From NCBI GenBank assembly GCA_008828725.1, contig MEHQ01004424.1, positions 159,386-223,385 of the forward strand: DNA of 64,000 bases. Direction: 5' to 3'. Source of the DNA: Saccharina japonica (Eukaryota; Sar; Phaeophyceae; Laminariales; Laminariaceae). A program made the position numbers and the translations under genes. Below the pieces are notes generated by a model, which worked only from the letters and a program-made list of their open reading frames with translations, was not told where the DNA came from and ran no database searches. This document shows positions 46,836 to 59,338 of this stretch, in pieces (within the stretch, counting starts at the first letter, position 1; every line of letters begins with the position of its first letter).

Positions 46836-48133
46836 GGTTCGGTGTTCTTATTTAACGAAGCATGGCATCCAGCCGTCGACGTCGCCAAAGTAACACGACG
46901 AAGCACAGCAGCAGCAGCTTCGCCGTTTCACCCCGATCCCCGCTTCAGATATGCAACCCCTTCACGTTGGAACTCCCTGTATCGTGTTTTTTCGTACTTT
47001 CGTAGCGGTGAACCTCGATCAAACGCAGGCACCAGGAGCGATGGTGAGGAACATAGTCACCAGCCTTGTCTGCTTAAGTTCTTCCTCTAGCAGGCCTCAA
47101 TACTGTTAAACCATTGATGTGCAACTCTGAAACATCTAAAGCACGATTGGGGGGTACTCTCACTGCTTGCTGCCTTTTCCAGTTTCCAGTTGATACGACG
47201 TACAAAGCTCGATTCGTTCGTGATGACTTCGTATTGTATCTAGGTATCATACCCGAGATACTCGTACCTTTTGGGTACGCAACTTGGTACCACAGGTACA
47301 TGTACGCGTAGTTTAGCGCAATTGCTCGTGACTACGCGTACTACCGCTGTTGAACTGCACGCCCTACACGCCCTACCTTCTGGATTTATGGATGGTAACC
47401 TCTTTTGTAACTGGCTGGTATCATAGGCTGTGAAGGGAAGAACCAACCGGGGCAAGGGCAACGCCAAAGGAAAAGCCAAAGCAGCTGGCAAACAAGTCGC
47501 AACATCCACCGAGAACAAGTGAGAGTATATGAAACAAACCTTGTTATCCTTGGAGGAGATTACACCAGTAGTACCATGCATCGTATGGAATCACGATTGA
47601 TACACATCATAGATAGATCTACAGCTATGTACAACGGTGAGTTCAGTATACGAGTGCTACCTGCTGGAGCTACTCGTAGTTGTGGCTCGTGGTATTATAC
47701 CATGAAATGTGTTGCATGCGGCATGTATCATATGATGCACCTCGCATCTATCGTATAGGGAGAGCTTGCTCTGGTCAAGTCGCTGAAGCTTTAAACGTCC
47801 GAGAAGGCCATAGTTCGCCGTATTTCGAAATCAACTCCGGAACACCTCGGAAGGCGCCCATAGTAGTAGTCCTGGTCTACGGGCTTCCTCCAGATCGCAG
47901 TCGAAGCGCGCAGCGCGCAACCAGTTCACTCGTCGCCTCACCCAGTACCAAATCGCAAATAGCCAAGTACTCCGTGTGGCAAACAGCCCACTACAGATGT
48001 TGCGGCAGTGGCGGGAGCACACGACGTCTGCTGTTGAACGCTTGCACGATTCAGGGTCACCCGCCCTGCTCACGTGCACGAAGTAAGACAAACAACTTAG
48101 TAAGAGTGAGCTCGTTGGCGTTAGGGTCCCCTC
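46836..48133. other. Divergent 5' intergenic region between the SANT/Myb-like gene and FIP1
   Basis: About 1.3 kb that should contain both promoters and 5' UTRs. It has repeated GTACCACAGGTAC-like palindromes (46666, 47286) but no element that I can name. A further FIP1 5' exon cannot be excluded. Confidence 0.5.
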
Positions 48134-51100
48134 ATGGAAGCAACCTCAAGCACCCCCGACCTCCGTCGCCCTGCCCGCAGCAATCCGGAGCAAGATGACA
48201 GCAATGACACTAGTCAGCCATCGCCCTCCCGGCAGCATCGACAGCAGACGACAGCAGTGAAAGAGGAGGAGAAAGAGGAGAAGGAGACACCGAGATCGGA
48301 ACAGGGAGGAGACGTAACCAACGATGGAAGCAGCGCTGGTTCTCCGGGTGGCAGGAAAGAGAAGAAACAAGACGCTACTGGAGATGTGGCGACAGCGGAG
48401 GTGATGGTAGTGGCCGCCGCAGCGGGAGGAGTAACCGCTGATATCGCTGCTGCTGGCACCAACACGGCGAAGGAGGAGGAAAAGGAGGAGATTTTGAAAA
48501 CGACCAGTGGTGGAGACTCAGATACAGAGAAGCGTGTAAGCGGGGCGTCCTCGCAACCAGAGGGGGGCGCAGGAGAGAAGACCGTCGACGGCGCGCGCGC
48601 GGGGGGGGGAGCTTCTCCGCCGGCGGACGCCGGCACGAAGGTCGAGGAGCGGGCGGACACAAAGCCCGAAACGCGCGTAGCTCCTGGAGAACAAAAGCCC
48701 GCAGCGGTGGCTCAAGTAGGGGGAGATACAGCATTGGTTGAGAAAGAGCTTCCTGTTCCTGCAGGGGGGGGGACGCCTGAGAATGACAGCAGCGATGAGG
48801 ATGACGGCGATGGTTTCAAGATTGTCGTCGGAAGGGAAGTTGCGCCTCCGGCGGCCCCGGCAGCGCCGACGAAGAGATTTCTCCGAGGTGAGAACGTACC
48901 CGTTTGGTGACAACATGGTAGCAGCCGCGGCAACAAAGGTACCTGGTATTCCCGTAGCATACGCCTAGCTTCGCCTAGCTGTGTGTCGGGGTGGACAGTT
49001 GCTGAAAGACAATCAGGCAGGCGTTTTTCGTGTGGTCTCGTGACCGTGGATACACCACGTCCCTCTTCTCGCCAATCATGCTTGTATGCCACGGTTGTCG
49101 CTCCCGCTGCAAGGAAAATGATATTTCGCCACATGTTTTCCCCCTGTGATTCGTTCACAGGCTGCGCGCTTGCCGTGCGCAAGAATCGCAAGAGAATGAG
49201 TCAAGCACTTGCCTCCTCTTACAGAGTTCAGTTCTGCACGTTTGTCCCTCACTCGCGCAAATCGTGCACGTCTAAAAAGGTACCAACTCGTTGGTGAACA
49301 CCAACACCGCTAGTTCCGCCGGGGCTGAGGAATCGCGCAGCACCCCTGCCCCGAAGCCGGTCTCGGCTGCTGCGGGGATTGCCTCGCTAGTGCCTTCAAA
49401 GGGCGCCCCGGTGGCGACGGAGAGACCATCGCTGAGGCCGGGGCAATATCCCCCGACCGCTGAACTGCAGGTATGATGTTGATTGGCCAGAAGCCCGGTT
49501 GGCGGCGATCGTTTTTGTTGGTGTTCTGCTGTAAGAATTGTGTGTGTGGCCGAGAAAACCGCGCACGGTGGAGGAACCGCTCGTGTCGCTTAGGCCGGTT
49601 GGCGAGGCTCCATCGCGTGCCTGATCTCTCGCCCTGTACGGGTAGGCATTACTTCTACAACAGTGTGCCCTTAGTTCGCCCCGTTATGATATGCTTTTGA
49701 TTGCGGCCTGACGCTCCGAATTGCCACCGCTCAGACGTTTGCGATGTGGTGGTTTCGTCTCATCGGTTTAGCCAAAGTTGCTCCGTATCGCGGAATCCTT
49801 TAATAATGGAAAACAGACAATCCCCCCTGGGCTCGCGCCCTCCGTAGTATATATTCCTGACCTCGTTATTGCGTGTGCTTGGCTTGGCCCTCTTCGACAT
49901 ATTCTGCACGCATCAGCAATCGACGGGCAAGACAGCGTTTGATGTGGATATAGATGGGATGGAGGAGCAGCCTTGGAGACACCCCGGTGTCGATATCGCA
50001 GACTTTTTCAACTACGGTTTCACCGAGGACTCGTGGAGAGTCTACTGCGAGAAACAGCTGAGGTGAGCACCGCACGTAGCACTCGTTCGCTTTGCCCCCC
50101 TATATATCTTTAAGCCTGTCCTATTTACGAGGGACCATAGTAAATAGGACCTTCGTTACACACAAAAACCTATATATCTACCTATTTTTACTAACAATAT
50201 TTGGTCCTGTTTACTATGATCCCCCGTAGTAGAATATGAGTTTTATTTCGTGTGGTATACAAACGGCCAATACCTGGTATGTACAAATGCAAGTGCCGAC
50301 CCCTGTATGACGGCTTTGTAGCGTTGAGGTGTAGTAGAGCAGGCATATGTTGACCGTTTCGCCCACCGTCGCCGCAGGAATCGATACGACCGCACCCGTG
50401 GGCGATCGAAGAACACCATAACCACCAGCAGCCGTGGAGGTAGAAGCGGCGGCTACATGCGGCATGCGGGAGGAGGAGCACGCCGAGGCGGGGATCGGCC
50501 TGGTGGCGCTGAGGTAATGTGCTCTCTACCCAGTAGGGGTATTCGCTCTCCAAGCGAGGGGGTTGCGTTAGTGAGGCACCGGGCTAAAAAATGTTGTACG
50601 GTCCGGCATGGGGCGCTTCGTTGAAGTATTACTGCAGGTTGCTGTTGAAGTTGACTGCCGGCCCCTTTTTAATCGCGATGTGTTCTTGTGGACGGTCCTC
50701 TGTGTGATGTCGTAGGGACGACCTCAAGGCGAACAACGCGGCGAATTTCGGACCGAGGACCGAGGCCATTTCTGTAGTTTGAGTGGCCCGCCTCCTCTGG
50801 CCCCATTACTATTTATCAGAGTACGGGTGCCTAGTCAATGTTGCAGCGTCCTATGTATATATGCGCACACGCAGATCTGTGCAGCTAGTCTTGAATGTTG
50901 CGCGCCGCTGGGACTCGTGCTACGATAAAGATAGCACTGTTTGGCTGAACCTTTTTTTTTTAATGACAGGGCTCCTTAACCCAAAAATCGTCGGATTTTT
51001 TTTCTTGTGTCGGACTATTTATCATTTCAAGCTCAGGCCATGGGGTTAATCATCGGGTAGCACTTGTACTTCCCTGCAAAATCAGTTTTTCGGCGAGGTA

Positions 51101-51602
51101 CAGAGCTCCTCAAGTGACCACCCTTATGAGGCAAAAAGCATGGTGCACCTTTACCGGAGCATGCTTCCTCGTCCTTCCCCGTTCACCCCAACGTTTCCCT
51201 CACCACCTCCCCCTCCTTTTCCCGCCGTCAACTCGTGTGCAGCGCCCCATCCAGCTGCAGAACAACGCCCCCCCGGGGGGACAAAGTTTTCGACAGCAAG
51301 GGCCGGCAGGGAAGGCATGGGGGGGTGCTGGGCCGGGGCCGGACCGCTTTGCCCAGGGTTTCGGCTCTGGCCCCCCACCCGGCCACGGCAACTCCGCCAC
51401 CCCTTGGTTTGATGGTCAGTCTCAGATGCGTCCGAAAAACAGGCAAATTTTCGGTCCAGCGTCGGCAGGAGGCCAGGGTCGGGGAGGCGGCCAGGCGAGG
51501 CAAGGGAACAACAACGGCATGGGCGGCTCTGCCGGAGCGAGGAGAGATCGGTCTCCAGACCCTCGAGATGGGTCTAGCGAAAAGATGGCGAGGATGCGGT
51601 AG
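48134..51602 (+). CDS. FIP1: FIP1, pre-mRNA polyadenylation factor subunit
   Basis: Five exons join in phase (48134-48887, 49280-49470, 49917-50062, 50378-50513, 51243-51602, TAG) into 528 residues. The diagnostic Fip1 motif is intact in exon 3 (about residues 323-364): DIDGMEEQPWRHPGVDIADF, then FNYGF and the Trp-containing YCEKQLR tail. In other eukaryotes FIP1 bridges poly(A) polymerase and CPSF in the nucleus. Residues 1-235 are low-complexity (Glu/Lys, Ala, Gly, Thr-rich), followed by DSSDEDDGDGFKIVV, the usual acidic patch before the core. Exons 4-5 give an Arg/Gly-rich then Gly/Pro/Gln-rich tail ending RDRSPDPRDG, as in RE/RD-rich tails of FIP1. Exon 2 begins at an AAAAAG|G acceptor. 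A small extra exon near 50716 (after CGTAG|GGACGACC) is possible, but I found no donor. The start codon is the first ATG of the open frame. Confidence 0.9.
50126..50228. mobile_element. 103-bp MITE, copy 1
   Basis: Ends TACGAGGGACCATAGTAAAT and, inverted, TACGGGGGATCATAGTAAAC, continuing AGGACC on each side. Same length and ends as the copy at 55571. TA at the extremes may be the target duplication. Lies in FIP1 intron 3. Confidence 0.82.
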
Positions 51603-51924
51603 TAGCGCGTTGCAGTGGGACCGTCAATGCTGTACGTAGAGTAGCAGAGTCTCGACGACCCGCATGTATATGTGTTTGGGACGTTAAACGGAGATTCTCG
51701 GGGGATGATGGAAGGGTGGGGGATCTTCAGTTTTTTCTCTGCGCACTGTGCGTTGCGGCTGCTATTGTTTCTTGGATATCCGTGCCTTGTGCCTTGTACG
51801 CGGGTATGGACGTATGACGATACTACTATTAATAATGTGAAACCGTACATATCGCCATTCTACAAAGTTTTGCTCATTTGGTCAGTGGGCAAGTTTTTTG
51901 CGTTTTGGTTCGACTCCCATCTGT
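51603..51924. other. FIP1 3' flank
   Basis: Presumed 3' UTR and cleavage region of FIP1. No coding segment is seen. Confidence 0.5.
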
Positions 51925-52282
51925 CGATAGTGTGAGGGTATTACCTGCTGAGCTATATGGGTAAAAGATCGATCGATAACCCAGCCCAGGATAATCCTTA
52001 TAACACTCTCCCCCCCTCTGAACGGCGGGATATTTGGGACGTCGGTACCGTATACGGCCGTACGTTGACCCACCCGCTTCATTTCAGTACCTGGGGAACC
52101 AGGGAGACGTGTTTTTTTAGGGACGCACGCGCAAGCGTTTCTGAAAAAAGAAACGTTCGAAATGAGTGAGATTCGAACCCGTTTCCTCGACGACGTCAAA
52201 TGTGAGGGTATTACCTGCTGAGCTATATGGGTAAAAGATCGATCGATTACCCAGCCCAGGGTAATTCTTATAACAATAGGGC
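51925..52282 (-). mobile_element. tRNA-headed SINE-like repeat, dimeric locus 2
   Basis: On the minus strand two head-to-tail units each have GGGCTGGGTWATCGATCGAT, CTTTTACCCATATAGCTCAG (A-box: TAGCTCAGCAGG) and TAATACCCTCACA. The first unit also has the B-box CGGGTTCGAATCTC, then a ~130-bp tail ending CCGCCGTTCAGAGGGGGGAG. The tRNA-like body cannot form a paired acceptor stem. Tail end and leader (AGAGTGTTATAAGG) agree with the locus at 8733, while the tRNA part differs, so two related SINE-like families are involved. Confidence 0.72.
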
Positions 52283-54532
52283 CGCACGTTTTTGTTCCGT
52301 CATCTTGTATTAATAGTTGATGTGACAAGTTGTGGTTCCCTTTGTGCTGGTGTTTGCGTCTTAGCGGCCAACCGGGCACATATATTATTATGGGTTATCG
52401 GGCCGATTAGTGCTTATTTTCGCGACGTACTTTGAAGCTCAATTTCGGCAGACCCTTCTCTTCTTCATGCGGTCGTCGTCAAACCTTTACCGGAATCTGA
52501 AATGGTTCAAATCGTACGCAGCAGTACCAGACGAACCCATTTTTGTTCCTATCTTGTGTTATTTCTCCCTCGTTGCGGTATCCTGCATGTTGTCCATTCG
52601 TGTGAGCTCTTTTTTCGTGCAAATGACTGTTTGCCATCATCATGACGATCATCATTGATGAATACAACAGATGTATGAGTAAATGCTACCTGCAGACTCT
52701 GAATATGTATGTGCTGCTGTATGTTGAAAGCAGAATGCTTCTCCTGCGGTGAACGACCACACCCACCGCCGCCGCCGTACTTACTGTGTATGAGATTGAA
52801 TGTAGACAGCAGAGCTCTGTTGTGCGTACGAGTATACTACGAGTACACTACATTTTCACCTACTACTGCATACAGGTACGGTGTATACCTGCTATATATC
52901 GTACTGCTGCACCTCACAAAAGGCACAATGTGGTATGATATGCACTATGTCTCGTAGTTTAGAAGTTTGAACGGGGGGGGGGGGGTTTGTGTTCTCTTGT
53001 ACCGGTAATTCTTTTTTGGCGTGGTAGACCATTGATCTATGATCTCGGTTCTACAGTAAGTAGTAGTCGTAAGCGGTAACACTTCGCACACCCCGTCTTG
53101 TTTTTCGAGTTCGTCTTGTTCACATGGCTCATGGCTACGTACATATATATCATGCGCGAATTTTGTACGTGGAATCGAATTGACTCGTAACCGTAGACAC
53201 ATCATTCTACCCGTTAGTCGAGATTTGAGAAAGAGTCATTGAGCGACGAGCGTCGTACGAGACACAATACCTACGCGAGAACGAAGTTGCGGGAAGGACA
53301 AGTGAGTCCACAGAGCACACCTATGATACAGCGTACAGCAACAGCAGTATAGTAAAAACGGTATATACTACACGGCTCATGCTTTTACTCGTCGTATGGA
53401 TGCTTCGCAATGCCAGGGTGTCGAACTACTACTGCAACTTTGTTGGCATGAGACGTGCAAATTTCTTGTTCCCCCGGGCTGCAACACACCCCACGCCCAT
53501 CAGATTCCTCGTATCTACTGTAACAGGGCAGCGATCGATCATTGCAGGTCATGACGTACAGGGGGGTGGCAGGGGGGGGGGATGAAGATTTTTTCTGCTG
53601 TGTGTGTCCAACAGAACAAATCAGAAGAAAATACAAACACGCCTCCGAATATTTAACCGCAATCTCGCCACCAAAGCCCAAAAGACGAGGCGAAAAACAA
53701 ACGAGACACCACGCAACAATAGGGAGGGACAGAGGGCGGGCATACACGTACCGGAAGAGCCTCGAGACTGAAACCCAGCTTGCATATCGCCTGCTGAGAC
53801 ACCCGCCCTCTCTCTTTCATCGAGAATCCTTCCGCTTCAATCGGTGAGCGTGCCCTCAGTAAAGTTCTGCTTTGAGCTTTTCAGCTTTTGGAGCTGCCGC
53901 TCCGCCCGCGTACTCTCACAACTCTCACGATAGCAGTCGGTAGCGACGCCTTGCGAGAACTATATATATAGGAGCCGAAGAGATATGGTTCGACTCGGCA
54001 AGGCATGAAGCAAGTATAGAGGGGACACCACCCTCCCGTGGGAGGCCACCCCAGACAACCTCGGTTGGTTTATGGTCCATTTCGCCCGACCCTATCTACA
54101 CCGAGTACTCTTCTTCTGCCTGTTGCGTTTTTGCGAACCGCCGAGAACGCGCACTATTTGCTCGACCTACACGCCCAAAGCCCACAGCCCACAAGGGAGG
54201 CTAACTCTGGTGGTGACTAATACCCACGGGCACGCGTTATCATAATAGCTGGCTGGAGAACGTAGTCGGCTCCTTTCTGGCACTTTCCCGGTTTGGGACG
54301 ATGCACCCTCATACACGTGCCATGCTTCTTTTGAGTCGCCTACCCAAAGCCTTTTTTTGCGGACATCCATCACCCAGCCGAATGTTCCTCCAAGATAGAC
54401 TTGAAAGTAGAACATCGGCGCAACTCATAATAGCTCTCCCATGATGATTGCAGCAGCAGCAGCAGTCCATATTTAGAGCGACCTCGCGCACACCGTTCGT
54501 TGCCGCGGCCGCACAAGAGGTGATTTGCTCTC

Positions 54533-54577
<45 letters not shown>

Positions 54578-55108
54578 CGCGCCCGTATGTGTGGTGTCGT
54601 CGTATTTGTCGGTTTGAGCCATCGTTTCGCACGCACGCTTCCGTCTTGTCCGCCCGGCCTGGTACAGAATAAACTCTTGTGTGTACCGTACGTAGACCGT
54701 ACGTAGTGTTCGTCTTTATATTATAGTCGAGTCGTAGGCTCCTAAGGCCCCTCTCCTAATCGTCAAACGGCACGTGATGCTTTTCACCGTTTAGTACACT
54801 GCTCTACGCACGTATTGTACCAGGTATCTCTTGTCGCTCTCTGTCTCCCTCGTGAGTACGCAATGGTCCCCCCCCCCCCCCCCCTACGTATATTCGAAAC
54901 CACTCTTCTTCGTTCGCACCCCTCCCCCCTCCCCCCCTTTTTCTCCTATCCGGCGGCAGGGGCAGTAGTACGCCCGGGCGTTTTCTGCGTTTGTTCTGTC
55001 CAAGGGTATTACCTGGCATAGCAAACTACAGCCCGGCAGAGCGGCAGCGGCAGCAACAGCAGCAGCAGCAACAGCAGCAGCAGCAGTCAAGCCGAGCCGA
55101 ACAGCAGG
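52283..55108. other. Intergenic stretch upstream of coronin
   Basis: No conserved gene was seen. It includes a pure C run of 43 (54534-54576), a second C run at 54867-54884, and a CAG-rich tract (55044-55087) just before the coronin start codon, probably in its 5' UTR. Confidence 0.5.
54534..54576. repeat. Poly(C) tract, 43 bp
   Basis: An uninterrupted run of C followed by GCGCGCCCG. The true length may differ because such tracts are error-prone in sequencing. Confidence 0.9.
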
Positions 55109-58100
55109 ATGAGTCACTTCGTCCGCGCCTCGAAGTACCGCCACGTCTACGTGGAGTCCCCCAAGGTAAGAGGTGCCCCTACACTTACTTACTCGTCCCC
55201 TCCGCAAAAGGAACAAAACGATGCGGTGCGGATGTATTTTGACGGTTTGCGCCTCGAACACTGGAACACCCAAAAAAGGATGCTTGGCCCGTTGCTTGGA
55301 GTGAAGTAATGAAACCACGAAACCCATGGATTCCGGCTATCATACATAGGACCACGACGTTTTCTCTCGTTCATCGTGGTTTCTCCTATTAATAATCGCG
55401 GTTTCTGCTTCGACGTGTTGCGCTTGATGCTCGCGGTCAATGGTACCTGGTGCTGCTGTATAGGCACGTGGATGTCCGGTCTGCTGGTGGTGGTGGAAAA
55501 TAAGCCACACGCACACGCACCAGAAACCAAACCGCCAGAGCACTCGTACGTAACACTAAAACGCACTAAGTACGAGGAACCATAGTTAATAGGACCAAAT
55601 ATCGTTCGTAAAATTTGGGAAATGTATAGGTTTGTGTGTGGGCCGTAGGTCCTATTTACTATGGTCCCCCGTAATGTTATACCAGGTATATACGTAACAC
55701 CCACCTTTTTCGAAATTGTATTCATCACCGCTCGTCATAGGCGGGAATTTCGTATTCCCTCCGGCAACAGCAGCAGCAACAGACGGAGTGTTGCGTGGTA
55801 GCGGTAGTGTTTGCGGGTGGCGGGCTAAATGCTCAACATCTAAATGTGAATCGTATAAATGTGAATCGTACTGAACCTTTTGTAGGAGGCTGGGTAGGCT
55901 AGGGCTGGGACTACGTACTACGGGTATGTAGTCGCGGGGTATCGTCTGGCAGATGATATATATATTTGTGTATAGGTAGGCGGGCATGTGGACTATCCCG
56001 GCCGAGCTCACCGAGACAGCGTTTAACTGCTGCTGGGCACGAAGCGGCCGCACACATGGCCTAACTCCATCGAACGTTGCTGCTATACATACGTGCTGTT
56101 ACGAGTACCAGGTATAAGGTAACCTGTTGATATTCGTACGAAAAACGTCGTAACGATACGAGTCTTGATCGTTCGAAAGGACGGAGACAGCTGTCTATAC
56201 AACAGCGGCAGTAGGCAGTGATCGATCGCTGGTCGGCCTTTTCGTTCTCGTTGTACGCAGCAGTATTGCCGGCCTTGTTCCGTTCGTGCATATTGCTCAC
56301 TCACTGAGCCTGACAAAAACTGACAATACAGAGAGTCAGTTTACTTGTGCCTTGCTTCAGTAAGTAGCCACAGCAGCAGTAGGTTCGGTGAAGACCTCTG
56401 TTGCCTTAGTGCCCTGCTTCAGTAGCTACAGCAGTGATGACCTATGTTGCCCTAACTTCAGTACGTATATAGCTACAATAGGTTAGGTGCGTCGTGTGAT
56501 TGGGAGAGTTATTGGTCGTTTGAACGAATCGCAGAGGACGGCCTCCATCTACAGACCCATACTTGATTCGCAGGGTCGATGTTCCACCAAGCTGATTTTT
56601 CTTGGCAGGCACCATGCCATACTGTTAATACTGCTTCTACGTATGATGTATACCTTGTATACGACTACGAGCCCTTTTATTTAGAACATATTTAAAGTTA
56701 CAGCGTACGCGTACGTAAGCAGTTTGGAAAGTATTCGGCTGAGCTTCGCTAACGGTGACGAACTGCAGTGTCGGGTATCATATATACTTCGTATATACCA
56801 GGTACCAGGGAACCCGGTGTATATCAGCGGACAGGACTGCAGGACGTTGCGGAGTGGTGAACACTGTCGTTGGTATAGATTATCAAATGTGCTGCTGCAC
56901 CGGTACGTGGCTCGTGGTGTTGGTGGCTGCGAAATATCGTCCTTTTTTACCTTAACGAGAAATTTGCTGTCATACGTACGTATCATATATACATACGAAC
57001 ACTTCTTACGCTCTGGGTTACTTCTGTGATTGTTGAGTTGTTTGATTTATCTTCTTCCTTTTCCCGCCCGCGTTTCGTTAGGCGAAGCGTCCTTGCTTTA
57101 TTTTGTGTCACTGTCTGCGTGATCACACTGCGCGCACACATGCGCGTCGGGTGCGTGATATTTACGATTAATAGCGTGTTTGCCTTGAGTTGGTGTCATC
57201 CGCGTGTGCTACGGGGTAGAGGTTTTGTGTGGTCGGTACTGCTCAGAGGTGTCTTTGTTCTTGTATTACATCACGGGATCGTGGGCAGTTATAGTTCCTT
57301 TCGATGTTGATAATTTACCGTTCTTGAAGCGACTCCCGCCTCCCGCGCCTTGTCTAGATCTCACTGTTTGTGGACAGTAGTTACCTCAGTAGTGGTCTCG
57401 CATCATACGAAGTGCACTGGTACGAACTATTACTGTTTATAATAGTACCATATTAATTGTACCATACCTGGTATTTCTACTCGTAGTTGAAAGCAGTGGT
57501 GACCGCAGCGGCGGCGGCGGCAGCAGCAGTAGCAGCGGCAGCGGCAGCAGCAGCAGCAAGCAATACAGCCGTCACCGTTGATTTTCAGCGGGCGCGAATC
57601 AGACCGTCGTCATCCGTCACACGTCTGTCATCGGCACGTTCCAGTCATGCGCTCGCAAAATTGGGGAAACAAACCGTTTGCTGACGAACATCGAACGTTG
57701 CCGAGAGGACGGAAGGAAGGGGGGGTGTCTGACGCTAATATAAAAATGGCGATGATGTTGTGTCAGACAGCGCTAACGATAATTTGGGTGCTACATACGT
57801 TTTGATGCAGCAGGCAGCAGTAGTGTGTATTTGTGTGCCATTTGCTTCGCCAACGCAGCTTGCTGTGCTTGAAGACTTTGTTTCTCGACACGCGGACAGC
57901 AAAATGCTACCTGGTACCTGGTACGGGTGTACGAATACCTACATCGAGACTTCATAACTAGTACCTGGTACGTGTTTTCGTATATTATGAGGGGGGAGAT
58001 AAACACCTTTTCACTGCCAGTGCCAGTATTTTTATCAAGTATACCGGTACGAAACAGAGTCGACCCTATCAACTCTATAAAAGGCCCCTCCTGGGAACTT

Positions 58101-59283
58101 AAACGTCCACCACCCACCACCAATGCCAGAAATCCCAAACCATCTGTTATCATCGTTTTTACACGGGCCAGCCCAGACTTGAGCGTAACTGCTGTGTCTA
58201 CATGGGCCAACCCAAGATCTCTATCACACCTTGAACAATAGCCTACTGGACATGCCTAGATCCCAAGAACGATAGCCTATTGTACCATTTTCTCTGAGCC
58301 TATTGGGTAAAGGAAATTGGTATCGGTGGACAGGTGTGACTCTCCTGTTGCAGGTTTCAGTAGGTGCCGATACCCCTACCTATTGACAGACCAATAGGCA
58401 TACCAGGTATTCAATAGGCTATTGTCCAGGGTGTATCTCTATCGTAACTGTTTCTGCACGGGCCAACCCAGTGGTATCGATGCATGCTACGGTAGAGGAG
58501 GTGCACCTTGCTTTTAATGAGGGTGGTCACTTGCGGAGCTCTTATGTATAACCTCATCCAAAACTGATTTTGGAGGAAACTGAAAAGTGCTTCGTAGCCG
58601 ATGATCAATACCATATATGGCCTACTCTGTTTGTAAGCGTACAATGAACAATATTGCAACACGAAGAATGAAAGTCCGACGATATTGGGTTGAGGAGATC
58701 GACCATTCAGAAAACGTTTCAGCCAGAAAACGGTACACCACTTCTATCGTACGAAGCACGCGTCTAATCGTTACTGTAGATTCGCGTCCCCGCTCAACGC
58801 TCTCGGTGTGCGTTGCGCCATCAACCCATGCATTGATCCCCGAGCGACGAGCTCACCATTAAGAAGCGCGCCCCGCAAGCTGTCTCTCAGTTCACAAGAG
58901 TCTGTTGTATGATTATTTGGACGTTGGAAGCAGTTGGAAGTCGTTCAACGGCAGTTACAGTTTTTTTTACGTTTTAGTTGGAAGTCGCACAACCATACGA
59001 AACACAGCCAGTGTGGAAAACGCCTCCGCTATTGGTGTCGGCCTTGTCTCGGTCTTAAGGGCGGGTTTGGTTTCGGCCTCGGCCGAGGTTTCGACGGTAG
59101 TGGCTCCACGCGGGTCTATACCATTGCACGCGACACAGTTAGTTGACAAGACACGTGTTAAAGGGGCACAAATGGTGCTGCCGAGAGGTTGATGACGTCG
59201 TACCCCAGCGGTTATGGAGCTCGTTATGTTTCCAACGTTTAAAGCATGCAGGAGCCGCATACAGCAAAATTCAAAACCGCATC

Positions 59284-59338
<55 letters not shown>

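Noticed and set aside
50716..50780. Additional FIP1 exon after CGTAG|GGACGACC
   Set aside because: The reading is coding-like, but no GT donor gives the phase 0 needed for the last exon.
51999..52245. Functional tRNA gene (TAGCTCAGCAGG and GGTTCGAATCTC present on the minus strand)
   Set aside because: The acceptor and anticodon stems do not pair and the same block is in a dimeric repeat with a shared tail, so it is a tRNA-derived repeat.
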